This document shows positions 1 to 6,477 of a stretch of DNA of 8,050 bases, one piece after another. The stretch is from an uncultured Burkholderiales bacterium. Lineage in GTDB: Bacteria; Pseudomonadota; Gammaproteobacteria; Burkholderiales; Burkholderiaceae_F. Positions within the stretch are counted from its first letter, which is position 1; each line of letters opens with the position of its first letter. The notes under the pieces were generated by a model, which had not been told where the DNA came from, made no database searches, and was given only the letters and a program-made list of their open reading frames with translations. The DNA lies in assembly GCA_903871435.1 (NCBI GenBank), contig CAIQGU010000291.1, positions 1 to 8,050 on the forward strand. Reading direction: 5' to 3'. Made by a program: the position numbers and the translations under genes.

Positions 1-104
1 CCTGGTTTGTCGTGCGCTCCAAGGGCAAGCAGTTGTCCGTGGTGGCGGCCACTTTCCAGGATTTCCTGCGCACGCATGTCCAGCTCTTCATGCCACGCCC
101 CTAG
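1..104 (+). CDS. LysR-type transcriptional regulator, C-terminal end only (possibly CbbR-like)
   Basis: The frame starting at base 3 is open from the window edge to a TAG at 102-104 and gives 33 residues, beginning WFVVRSKGKQLSVVAATFQD and ending LFMPRP. The pattern of a W-x-V-V-x-x-x-G-K-x-L-S turn followed by an amphipathic helix (VAATFQDFL) is typical of the end of the effector-binding domain in LysR-type regulators, and is close to the tail of CbbR, which controls CO2-fixation genes. The DNA-binding domain lies outside the window, so family membership is likely and the CbbR assignment is an inference from the neighbourhood. The gene converges on the minus-strand carboxysome operon, with five bases between the two stop codons. 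It is therefore not placed divergently from the genes seen here, as a regulator of this promoter usually would be. Confidence 0.6.
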   Translation, partial: WFVVRSKGKQLSVVAATFQDFLRTHVQLFMPRP

Positions 105-109
105 CAGGC

Positions 110-406
110 TCAATGCTCGTCGTCGAGCGACGGGTCCCAGCCCCGGGTGTTGGCGGCGCTGATCGCCTCGTCATAGATGCGACGGTGCCGCGCGGCCAGT
201 TCCGGCGGCAGCGCGCTGGGCAGGCCGCCGTGGCGGTCCCATTCCGCCTCGACGCGGTGGATCAAGCCCTGGATCCGGTTCACATCCCACCCGGCGCAGT
301 CTTCCGAGTCGGGGATCAGGCCAAAGACGCGTGCGTCGAGTACCGCACGTCCTGTTGGCGTGAGTCCGTGGGAGTCGCTGTTGAGCCCTGCGTAAATTTT
401 GATCAT
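110..406 (-). CDS. Conserved-looking 98-residue protein of unknown function, last gene of the cluster
   Basis: I do not recognise this protein. It begins MIKIYAGLNSDSHGLTPTGR and ends DPSLDDEH. It has no signal peptide or membrane segment and looks soluble, with several charged helices in the second half (around HRVEAEWDRHGG and ELAARHRRIYDEAI), many Asp, Glu and Arg residues, and one cysteine near residue 42. The ATG at 406-404 overlaps the TGA of the upstream protease gene (405-403) as ATGA, and GGAG lies four bases before it, so the start is well supported and translation is probably coupled to the protease. An upstream in-frame start at 433 would add nine residues but lies inside the protease gene. 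The tight coupling suggests a partner, regulator or substrate of the protease; that is inference only. The codon pattern and the continuous operon layout make it a real gene. Confidence 0.75.
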   Translation of the reverse strand: MIKIYAGLNSDSHGLTPTGRAVLDARVFGLIPDSEDCAGWDVNRIQGLIHRVEAEWDRHGGLPSALPPELAARHRRIYDEAISAANTRGWDPSLDDEH

Positions 407-1245
407 GTCGCTCCACGCTCGCTTTCCAACCACCGTTTGACGAAGACATCCGCCAATTCGCGCACCGACTCGGCCTTGAGAATCAGGCCTAGGTCGATCA
501 TTTCGGTCACCATGCCGCCATTGCCCTGATTAGCCGGAACCGGCGCGCTGGCGATATGGTTCTGTTCTTCACGAAAGAATACCGCAGCCACGACGCCCAC
601 GAACCAGATCGTGCGCGCGCCCTCGCCCCGCGCGCGCAGGGGATCGTCACGCACGACGAACACCGGGCTGCCGCTCGATCCCGGGTATACGGCCGCGTCG
701 ATGAGGAACTGCTTGCGACCTTCGAAATCGAGTTCCAGCGGCGTGGCGGTGGTGCCGCGGCGCAAGATGGGCATGAGGTTCACCTGGTCCCAGATGCCGC
801 TCGGATAGCCCACGAACAGGATTTCCTCCAGGGCATCGAAGTCGCGGACCTGGGCGGCGTCGGGAAAGCTGCGGCTGTCGATCGACTGATAGTAGAGCTC
901 GACACCCAGGTCGCGCGCCGCCCGTTCCAGCGGGCGCAGCGGAATGATCGCCAGATCGGTCTGCGCATCGGGATGGTAGGACCATGCGGCCGGGAAGTCG
1001 TCGATGTTGAGCTGAAAGCGCCGTCCGAAGGCGGGTCGCCCGTCGAGCTGCTGCGTGAAGATCAGTCCGCCACGGCGCACGCCTTCAACCAGATGGCGAT
1101 TGGTGACGATGAACGGCGTGGTGCCGCGGTCGTGCCGGTGGTTGATGATGAACGCGGTGCCGGAACCCGCGCTGCCGTCTTCGAGCTCGGTGTCGATGCG
1201 CACCGTGGAGAAGAGCAGGCGTTTGGCGGCGGAGTCGATCTGCAT
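403..1245 (-). CDS. Cytosolic trypsin-like serine protease (chymotrypsin fold), carboxysome-operon-linked
   Basis: The 280-residue product shows the three catalytic landmarks of trypsin-like peptidases in the expected order: His51 in VTNRHLVEG, Asp97 in TDLAIIPL, and Ser191 in YPGSSGSPVF (the GxSGxP motif). The N-terminal part SAGSGTAFII matches the usual first strands of the fold. There is no signal peptide, no membrane anchor and no PDZ domain after the protease domain, so it differs from DegP/HtrA and should act in the cytosol. The last 40 residues form a helical tail (LKAESVRELADVFVKRW). The gene starts 47 bases after csoS1D and its stop overlaps the start of the next gene. An alternative in-frame ATG at 1275 would add ten residues and would place a run of seven C just after the start; the ATG at 1245 is preferred, but the ribosome-binding signal is weak at both. 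Its substrate is unknown. Maturation or turnover of Rubisco or shell proteins is a hypothesis from position alone. Confidence 0.85.
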   Translation of the reverse strand: MQIDSAAKRLLFSTVRIDTELEDGSAGSGTAFIINHRHDRGTTPFIVTNRHLVEGVRRGGLIFTQQLDGRPAFGRRFQLNIDDFPAAWSYHPDAQTDLAIIPLRPLERAARDLGVELYYQSIDSRSFPDAAQVRDFDALEEILFVGYPSGIWDQVNLMPILRRGTTATPLELDFEGRKQFLIDAAVYPGSSGSPVFVVRDDPLRARGEGARTIWFVGVVAAVFFREEQNHIASAPVPANQGNGGMVTEMIDLGLILKAESVRELADVFVKRWLESERGAT

Positions 1246-1292
1246 CGGATGGGTTGTTCCAGCTAGGGGGGGCATGCGCCTGGCTGCGCAGC

Positions 1293-1919
1293 TCAGGACG
1301 CAGCGCGCTGGTTGAGCCGCTCGATGGCCGCGATAACGGCCCGCTGTGCGGCTTCGGCTTCGGCCTCGGAGCCCATCATGGTCAGGCGGCCGAAGGTGCC
1401 AAAAGGCTTCACGTCGACCAGGGTGACATGCGCGCCTTTTTCCGCCTCGTTGGCGGCGTAGACGATGTATCCGGCGGGCTCTACCTCGAGGATGAACATG
1501 CTCTTGCCGGGCAGGATCATCGAACCCTTGCGGAACTGGCGGTTGATGAGCGTCGCGTGGTCGGGCGTGATGGCGCGGATGATTTCGTTCCAGGCCACCT
1601 TGCAGGGCAGCCGCGACTCGACGCGGGCGCCCAGTTTTTCCAGGACCATGTCGCCGGCAGCGATCACCTCGCTCTGATTGCGGTAGTGGATCTCCATCGA
1701 CCCGAACGACCGCTCCACCACCTGTTCTCCCATGCGCACATTGGTGCCCTTGAGCGCAATGTCGGAGAGATTGTGCACGGCCATGCCCGGGGCCACCTCG
1801 ATCCACATGCAGGCGTCGCCCGGCACCGGCAGGAAGCCCTGCGACGAGGTCGCCAGGTAGGACGCCAGTTGCGGCTGCAGTGCGTCGATGAACACGAAGG
1901 TGCGGAGGCTGACTTTCAT
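1293..1919 (-). CDS. csoS1D: CsoS1D, tandem-BMC (BMC-T) gated trimeric shell protein
   Basis: The 208-residue protein consists of two fused BMC domains and matches the CsoS1D family: it begins [20 protein letters not shown] and carries [17 protein letters not shown] and [13 protein letters not shown]. The Glu69-Arg70 pair corresponds to the conserved Glu-Arg pair that opens and closes the large central pore in CsoS1D trimers. Domain two holds a second characteristic stretch, [20 protein letters not shown], and FGTFGRL. Known members stack as pseudo-hexameric trimers face to face and are minor shell components thought to admit larger metabolites such as RuBP. Marine cyanobacterial members carry an N-terminal extension of about 50 residues that is absent here, as in other proteobacterial forms. 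The gene follows cbbO with a 13-base gap. A long alternative frame on the same strand covers the same DNA but is a shadow. Confidence 0.95.
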   Translation of the reverse strand: MKVSLRTFVFIDALQPQLASYLATSSQGFLPVPGDACMWIEVAPGMAVHNLSDIALKGTNVRMGEQVVERSFGSMEIHYRNQSEVIAAGDMVLEKLGARVESRLPCKVAWNEIIRAITPDHATLINRQFRKGSMILPGKSMFILEVEPAGYIVYAANEAEKGAHVTLVDVKPFGTFGRLTMMGSEAEAEAAQRAVIAAIERLNQRAAS

Positions 1920-1932
1920 CGTCGTCGGTCCG

Positions 1933-4287
1933 TCACCGCGTCAGGTTCATGTAGAGCAGGGGCAGCTTCTCGGGCAGTCGCTCCAGCTGGTCGATGACCG
2001 TGAAGTTGTTCGGACCGAATACGCGCGCCACATACTGGTCGGCATGCGGGTCCAGCGACAGCGCATACACCGTGATGCCGGCCCGCCCCAGTTCTTCCAC
2101 GGCGCGGCGCGTATCGTGCCGCAGGTATTGCGGATCGCGCACGTCATTGTCCGCGGGTTCGCCGTCGGTCACGACGAAGATGACGCGCCGGCTCTTGGGC
2201 TGCGCGGCCAGGTAGTGGCCGGCGTGGCGCAGCGCCGCGCCCATGCGGGTGGCGAGGTGGCCGGTCATGCCGGCCAGGCGCGCGCGGGCCAGATCGCCAT
2301 ACGGCTGGTCGAAGTCCTTGAAACGGTGGTAATGAATGTCATGTCGCCCATCGGAGCAGAAACCGTGGATCGCGAAGGGGTCGCCGATGCGGTTGAGTGC
2401 ATCGGCGAACAGCACCGTGGCCGAGCGCGTGAGATCCAGCACGGAGTAGTCGTGGCCGCGTACCTTGTCGTTGGAGGATTCCGACATGTCGAGCAGCACC
2501 ATCACGGCGAGATCGCGAACCGTGCGCTTGTTGCGCATCATGATGCGCGGATCGGGTTGTTGGCCGATGCGCAGTTCGATCATCGCGCTCACGGCGGCGT
2601 TGATGTCCACCTCGTCGCCATCCTCGACACGGCGTATGCGCTGCATGCCCTGGGGAACCATGGACTCGATCAGATACTTCAGGCGCGAGATCACCGGCTT
2701 GTTGTCTGCGACGATGGCATCGATCACCGCCAGATCCCCTACCGGCGGGTGACGCTCCAGCACCGTGGCCCAGTTGGGCCGCTCCAGCTGGATCTGGTAA
2801 TCCCACTCGGCATAGTGAAAGGGCGCCGATATGGGGGGCCGCCCCAGCAGTTCGTTGATGCTGGTGCCGTCGTCGAACAGATACTCGGTGGGCAGCTCCC
2901 AGACCTCTTCAGCGTCGTCGCCGGCAAATTCGTTGTCCAGCGCGTGAACCATTTCCATCAGGCTGACCTTCTTGCGTACCTGCTGGCGATCCTCCCAGGT
3001 GGCTTCCAGCGCCAGCGCTTCGTCGTATTGCGCTAGCTGCCAGATGGCGCGGTTGTCGTCCCGGTACACGGCGCTTTGCTTCGGCCCGCGGGTCGGCAAG
3101 GGCGGCAGGCCTCTTTGTGCCAGTTCGGTGGCAAATTCCACGCCCAGTTCCAGACTCAGCGCGTTGTCCTGCAGCGCACCGGCACGCGCCTTGAACGCGG
3201 CCAGTGCCTTCTGGATCCAGGGGTCCGGGTCCTGCGTCTGCCCTTGCAGCAGCGCTCGGGCCAGCCGATCGATGAGCATGCCCACGGTGGCAACGGGCGC
3301 GGCGTAATCGGGCTGCGGGTGCAGGGCAAGCCAGGCCTCGCGCATATTGGGAAACTGGGCGATGGCCAGTGCTTCGACGCGCGCGTCCTCAAAGGTCTCG
3401 ACCAGCGCCCGCTCCAGTGGCGTGCGCGCTTCCTTTTGCAGCGGCTCGCGACCGAACACCAGATGCGCGGCGCAGTGATTGGCAGCCGCGCGGTAGACCT
3501 CCAGGCCCGGTACCGCCGCGCCACTTTCAGGGTCGACCGCGGGGACGTCGTCATAGGCATCGGCGATGTACACAACGTAGCGCTCGATGTAAGGCCTGAG
3601 TCCGTCGCGGTTTTCGTAGTCGCCGGCGGTGGGCCGCAGGAAGAAGTCCCGGTTCCATATCGCGCGCAGGTAAATGTTCAGGCGCCGCTGGATGTCCACG
3701 AACAGCGTGCCCTTGCGCTCCTGCTGCAGAACGCCCAGGGCGTCGGCGCTGCGCAGGGAGAAGTAGGCCACCTGGCCTTCCAGGTCCGCCTTGTACGCCT
3801 GCGCGCCCCACTGTACCCAGCGCCGCAATCCGCCCAGGGTGAGCTCGGCCAGCAACCGGTCCAGGTTCTCCAGCATCGGCCGCAGGCCGCGCGGTGCCTG
3901 CGCCAAAACGATCTCCAGCACCTTCAGGTAGCTGCGGAAGAGTTCGGCGTCGCCCACCCGCTGGGCCGCCAAGGGCGCCGTGCTGGATATCAGCGCCAGG
4001 ACCTGTCCCGAGGTCTTGGAAGCCATGCCGAGCAGGAAGGTCACCAGGTCGGGCAGCACCTCCTCGCCGATACCACGTGCCACCTCCGGCATGGACTCCA
4101 GGTAACTGACAACCAGTTCCTCGGCGCGACCCAGGCGGTGCAGGGCCAGGGCCCCCTTGAGGTAGTTGTCCAGCCCGCGCGGCGTGAAGGCGCGCGCAGC
4201 CTCGTTCCAGGTGGCGCGCAGCAGGTCCTGCGCCTTGCCGGGCAGCTCGTCGAGCAGTTCCTGGAATTCCTCGAGGTGGATGGCCAT
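1933..4287 (-). CDS. cbbO: CbbO, VWA-domain adaptor of the CbbQO Rubisco activase
   Basis: The 784-residue product has the length and architecture of CbbO. A large helical N-terminal region begins [22 protein letters not shown]-terminal von Willebrand factor A domain has the metal-binding MIDAS motif Asp600-Met-Ser602-Glu-Ser604 (in [11 protein letters not shown]) and a later Asp-Gly-Glu in [12 protein letters not shown]. In studied systems one CbbO sits on a CbbQ hexamer, and its MIDAS site contacts Rubisco, so that inhibitory sugar phosphates can be removed from the active site. The gene lies 39 bases after cbbQ and 13 bases before csoS1D. No clear Shine-Dalgarno sequence is seen before the ATG at 4287, so the start is chosen from the conserved-looking N terminus and the absence of a better candidate. 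The MIDAS residues are intact, so the protein should be functional. Confidence 0.95.
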   Translation of the reverse strand: MAIHLEEFQELLDELPGKAQDLLRATWNEAARAFTPRGLDNYLKGALALHRLGRAEELVVSYLESMPEVARGIGEEVLPDLVTFLLGMASKTSGQVLALISSTAPLAAQRVGDAELFRSYLKVLEIVLAQAPRGLRPMLENLDRLLAELTLGGLRRWVQWGAQAYKADLEGQVAYFSLRSADALGVLQQERKGTLFVDIQRRLNIYLRAIWNRDFFLRPTAGDYENRDGLRPYIERYVVYIADAYDDVPAVDPESGAAVPGLEVYRAAANHCAAHLVFGREPLQKEARTPLERALVETFEDARVEALAIAQFPNMREAWLALHPQPDYAAPVATVGMLIDRLARALLQGQTQDPDPWIQKALAAFKARAGALQDNALSLELGVEFATELAQRGLPPLPTRGPKQSAVYRDDNRAIWQLAQYDEALALEATWEDRQQVRKKVSLMEMVHALDNEFAGDDAEEVWELPTEYLFDDGTSINELLGRPPISAPFHYAEWDYQIQLERPNWATVLERHPPVGDLAVIDAIVADNKPVISRLKYLIESMVPQGMQRIRRVEDGDEVDINAAVSAMIELRIGQQPDPRIMMRNKRTVRDLAVMVLLDMSESSNDKVRGHDYSVLDLTRSATVLFADALNRIGDPFAIHGFCSDGRHDIHYHRFKDFDQPYGDLARARLAGMTGHLATRMGAALRHAGHYLAAQPKSRRVIFVVTDGEPADNDVRDPQYLRHDTRRAVEELGRAGITVYALSLDPHADQYVARVFGPNNFTVIDQLERLPEKLPLLYMNLTR

Positions 4288-4326
4288 GTTGGTACGTGAC
4301 GCAGGCCCGCTTGCGCAGGCACCGCG

Positions 4327-5265
4327 CTAGAAATAGGTGGTGACCGCGGCGTCGAGCGCGTCGCGCATGTCCGGGTCATCGGTGATCGGGCGTACCAGCG
4401 CCACCCGGCAGGCGGCCAGCGGAGCGACGCCGCGCGTGATCAGCGACCCGGCATAGATCAGCATGCGCGTGGAGATGCCTTCGTCCAGGCCATGTCCCTT
4501 GAGGTTGCGGGCGCGCTCGGCGATGTGCACCAGGTTCTTGGCCACATCGAGAGCGATACCGCTCTCATGCGCCACGATCTCGGCCTCGATCTCATGCTGG
4601 GGATAGTCGAAATCCAGCGCACCGAAGCGCTGCTTGGTGGACTGCTTCAGATCCTTCATCAACGACTGGTAACCGGGGTTGTAGGAGATCACCACCTGGA
4701 AATCGGGGTGGGCCTCGATGATTTCCCCCTTTTTTTCCAGCGGCAGGATGCGCCGAGCGTCGGTCAGCGGATGTATCACCACGGTAGTGTCCTGGCGCGC
4801 CTCGACCACTTCATCGAGGTAGCAGATCGCGCCGTGGCGCGCGGCCAGTGCCAGCGGACCGTCCTGCCAGCGCGTGCCATTGGCGTCGAGCAATATGCGT
4901 CCCACAAGATCCGACGCGGTCATGTCTTCGTTGCACGCAACGGTGATGAGCGGCCGGTCGAGCTTCCAGGCCATGTACTCGACAAACCGCGTCTTGCCGC
5001 AGCCCGTGGGGCCTTTGAGCATGATCGGCATTCGAACCGAGTAGGCCGCCTCGTAGAGGTCGATTTCGTCGGCTACGGGCCGGTAATAGGGTTGCGCGCG
5101 CACGCGATAGTTATCGAGTGCGCCGTTTGCCGGTACGGCCGCTGCCGCCGGCGCGCTGGGCGTCGCGACGTGGGCAGCACGCCGCACGGACGTCTGCACC
5201 GAAAAGCCCGACGGTCTCGGGGATGTTTCGCGGCGCGGCAGGTAACTGCGGTTGTTCTCTGACAT
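4327..5265 (-). CDS. cbbQ: CbbQ, MoxR-type AAA+ ATPase of the Rubisco activase, with an N-terminal extension
   Basis: The 312-residue protein carries a full AAA+ core of the MoxR/CbbQ family: Walker A GPTGCGKT (85-92), Walker B AICYLDEV with Asp151-Glu152, sensor-1 Asn196 in ISYNPGYQ, and a likely arginine finger at Arg213 in TKQRF. Hexameric CbbQ hydrolyses ATP to remodel inhibited Rubisco with CbbO, and carboxysomal forms associate with the shell. CbbQ proteins usually begin about where residue 51 lies here ([13 protein letters not shown]). The first 50 residues are therefore an extra, disordered-looking tail rich in Arg, Ser, Pro and Ala, starting [20 protein letters not shown]. The ATG at 5265 lies 24 bases after the mcdB stop; its Shine-Dalgarno sequence is weak, so a later start cannot be excluded, although no in-frame ATG exists before the core. 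A slippery-type A7 run lies at codons 177-179. Confidence 0.95.
   Translation of the reverse strand: MSENNRSYLPRRETSPRPSGFSVQTSVRRAAHVATPSAPAAAAVPANGALDNYRVRAQPYYRPVADEIDLYEAAYSVRMPIMLKGPTGCGKTRFVEYMAWKLDRPLITVACNEDMTASDLVGRILLDANGTRWQDGPLALAARHGAICYLDEVVEARQDTTVVIHPLTDARRILPLEKKGEIIEAHPDFQVVISYNPGYQSLMKDLKQSTKQRFGALDFDYPQHEIEAEIVAHESGIALDVAKNLVHIAERARNLKGHGLDEGISTRMLIYAGSLITRGVAPLAACRVALVRPITDDPDMRDALDAAVTTYF
4705..4737 (-). other. Possible -1 frameshift signal inside cbbQ (slippery A-AAA-AAG plus stem-loop)
   Basis: Codons 177-179 read GAA AAA AAG, which places the classical slippery heptamer A AAA AAG in exactly the zero-frame phase required for -1 slippage. Two bases further on, GGAAATC pairs perfectly with GATTTCC across a 15-base loop. 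A shift would add about 45 codons in the -1 frame before TGA, giving a product near 224 residues that lacks sensor-1 and the arginine finger. No Shine-Dalgarno-like stimulator is seen upstream. The encoded LEKKGE is a usual CbbQ sequence, so the run may be chance. Confidence 0.25.
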
Positions 5266-5289
5266 GATGGCGTGTGTCGTCCGGTGGCG

Positions 5290-5556
5290 TCAGTCGGGCC
5301 AGACGCGGCGGGGGAACAGTTCCTTCGTGCTGGGCGTGGGATTTTGCGTATCTGCCGGCGCGCGCTTGTCGGCTGCGATGGTTGCTGCGGCTGCCGGTTT
5401 TGATGCCACCGGCGTTGCTGCAGGCGCGGTCGGCTCCGCTGCTGTCACGGGCGCTTCGGGTGCGCGCGTGGCCGTGCCAGACGGCTCCGCGGCGGGTCGC
5501 GCTCCTGATTTTGCCTGGCGAACGCTGTTGGCGAGCTTGTCTTTCATGGTGCTCAT
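5290..5556 (-). CDS. mcdB: McdB, alpha-carboxysome positioning adaptor (disordered)
   Basis: This 88-residue protein is the partner of McdA. It links carboxysomes to the nucleoid-bound ATPase and stimulates ATP hydrolysis, so that organelles spread evenly in the cell. The sequence starts MSTMKDKLANSVRQAKSG. A long Ala/Pro/Thr-rich, low-complexity middle part has no fold signature. The protein ends STKELFPRRVWPD, with the single C-terminal tryptophan followed by Pro-Asp that marks alpha-type McdB proteins and is linked to carboxysome association. The gene begins one base after the mcdA stop, behind AAGGAG ten bases upstream; a second ATG at codon 4 is possible. Little sequence is conserved in the family, so the call rests on the tail motif, composition, size and position directly after mcdA. 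Confidence 0.88.
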   Translation of the reverse strand: MSTMKDKLANSVRQAKSGARPAAEPSGTATRAPEAPVTAAEPTAPAATPVASKPAAAATIAADKRAPADTQNPTPSTKELFPRRVWPD

Positions 5557-5557
5557 T

Positions 5558-6193
5558 TCAGACCAACTCCTTGATAATGGCTTCGATCTCGGCGGCGGCG
5601 GCCTGGCCGCGCGCGCCCATCTGGTAGACGGATACACCCTCGAGCGCGGCCGTCTTGTAAACACTGCGCCGGCGAACCACGGATTTGAGTACCGGCAGTC
5701 CAAACTCGGCCAGGGCGTCTTGCATGGCGGCCGACAGGGCGCTGCGGTTTTCAATCTGGTTGAGTAGCAGGAAGGCCTGCAAATTCCGGTTGCGCTGCCG
5801 GGCCTGCTCGATCTCTGCGGGCAGACGCAGGCTGGCCCAAAGGTCAACTGGCGAGGGCAGCACGGGAATGATCACGGTGTCGCAGCCCTGCAACGCCATT
5901 TCCGCCTCCCGGCTGTCGGCCGACGGCGGGCAGTCGAGCACGACGAAGTCAAACGCGCGAAAGTCCTTGCGCAGGTCGCGGTGCGCGCCGCCCATGCCCA
6001 GCTGCTTGACCGTCGCTGGAAAGGTCTGCGTGCCGGCTGCGGCCCACTGCGTGGCGGAGCCCTGCGGGTCCAGGTCCAGCAGCACCGTGCTGCCACGCTT
6101 GGCCAGACCACCAGCCAGGTTGACGGCCACCGTGGTCTTGCCAGCGCCGCCCTTCTGGTTGAGTACGGCGAAGACCGTGGCCGCGCCGGCCAT
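5558..6193 (-). CDS. mcdA: McdA, ParA-family ATPase for carboxysome positioning
   Basis: The 211-residue protein is a ParA/MinD-type ATPase. It has the deviant Walker A KGGAGKTT (Lys14, Lys19), Walker A' in LLDLDPQGSATQW (Asp40, Asp42) and Walker B DFVVLDCPP (Asp87). ATP-bound dimers of this family bind nonspecific DNA, and McdA forms dynamic gradients on the nucleoid that move carboxysomes through McdB. Its place between acRAF and a McdB-like gene inside a cso operon separates it from plasmid or chromosome ParA proteins. The start ATG (6193-6191) overlaps the acRAF stop by one base (TGATG). The frame is open further upstream, but that part overlaps acRAF and has no good start. All core motifs are intact and the length is normal for the short alpha-McdA type. 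Confidence 0.93.
   Translation of the reverse strand: MAGAATVFAVLNQKGGAGKTTVAVNLAGGLAKRGSTVLLDLDPQGSATQWAAAGTQTFPATVKQLGMGGAHRDLRKDFRAFDFVVLDCPPSADSREAEMALQGCDTVIIPVLPSPVDLWASLRLPAEIEQARQRNRNLQAFLLLNQIENRSALSAAMQDALAEFGLPVLKSVVRRRSVYKTAALEGVSVYQMGARGQAAAAEIEAIIKELV
5567..5572 (-). promoter_or_regulatory. Shine-Dalgarno of mcdB within the end of mcdA
   Basis: AAGGAG on the minus strand lies in the last codons of mcdA, ten bases before the mcdB ATG at 5556. It supports independent initiation of mcdB in spite of the one-base gap between the genes. Confidence 0.65.
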
Positions 6194-6477
6194 CAGGTGC
6201 CCGTCCCGCCCTGCGCCAGGGCCAGGGCCGCGATCTGGCGCGCAAAGGTCTCTTGTTCGGCAGACAGCGGGCTGCTGTCGGCTGCCTCCAGCGTGACATT
6301 GACGTAGGTGGTGCCGAAATTGATGTTCTGCGGGTGCAGACCGCATGCCTCTCCGGCAGCGGCCATCGCATCGAGGAAATCGCGCGTTTGCGCATAGCGC
6401 TCGAAGGTGAAGCGGCGAAACAGGGTGGGGGGCTTGTCGCGGCGCTCCCAGCCTTCCCAAACATCAGCCATGGTCAT
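6193..6477 (-). CDS. acRAF, pterin-4a-carbinolamine-dehydratase-like Rubisco assembly factor
   Basis: The 94-residue product (92 if the ATG at 6471 is used) is the PCD-like protein found in alpha-carboxysome operons, a chaperone-like factor for form IA Rubisco assembly. It begins MTMADVWEGWERRDKPPTLF and keeps the PCD-fold core: RRFTFERYAQTRDFLDAM (helix 1), then CGLHPQNINFGTTYVNVTL (strands), then a final helix with SAEQETFARQIAALA. True dehydratases have a His-His-Pro triad start and a later His and Trp. Here the first His is Leu47 (LHP at 47-49) and the later His/Trp positions are Asn/Phe-type residues, so no dehydratase activity is expected. The gene overlaps the end of the ferritin-like gene by 8-14 bases and mcdA by one base. 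Confidence 0.9.
   Translation of the reverse strand: MTMADVWEGWERRDKPPTLFRRFTFERYAQTRDFLDAMAAAGEACGLHPQNINFGTTYVNVTLEAADSSPLSAEQETFARQIAALALAQGGTGT

Noticed and set aside
115..128. GCTCG-TCGT-CGAGC inverted repeat just after the LysR-type stop, as a terminator
   Set aside because: The stem is only five bases, there is no U-run, and it lies within codons of the 98-residue protein.
1283..1292. Ten-base palindrome GCTGCGCAGC between csoS1D and the protease, as an operator or terminator
   Set aside because: It is short, without a T-run or a recognisable binding-site family, and expected by chance in GC-rich DNA.
1246..1806. In-frame upstream extension of the protease gene to 1806
   Set aside because: The extension overlaps csoS1D in another frame, is Arg/Gly/Pro/His-rich and lacks protein-like features; the protease proper begins at 1245 or 1275.
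1888..3036. Long plus-strand open frame opposite cbbO (382 codons)
   Set aside because: It is antisense to a clearly conserved VWA protein, rich in His, Arg and Gly as expected from the complement of GC-rich codons, and shows no domain.
3076..4299. Long plus-strand open frame opposite the N-terminal half of cbbO (407 codons)
   Set aside because: Same reason: Gln/Arg/Leu-rich complement of a real gene with no recognisable motif.
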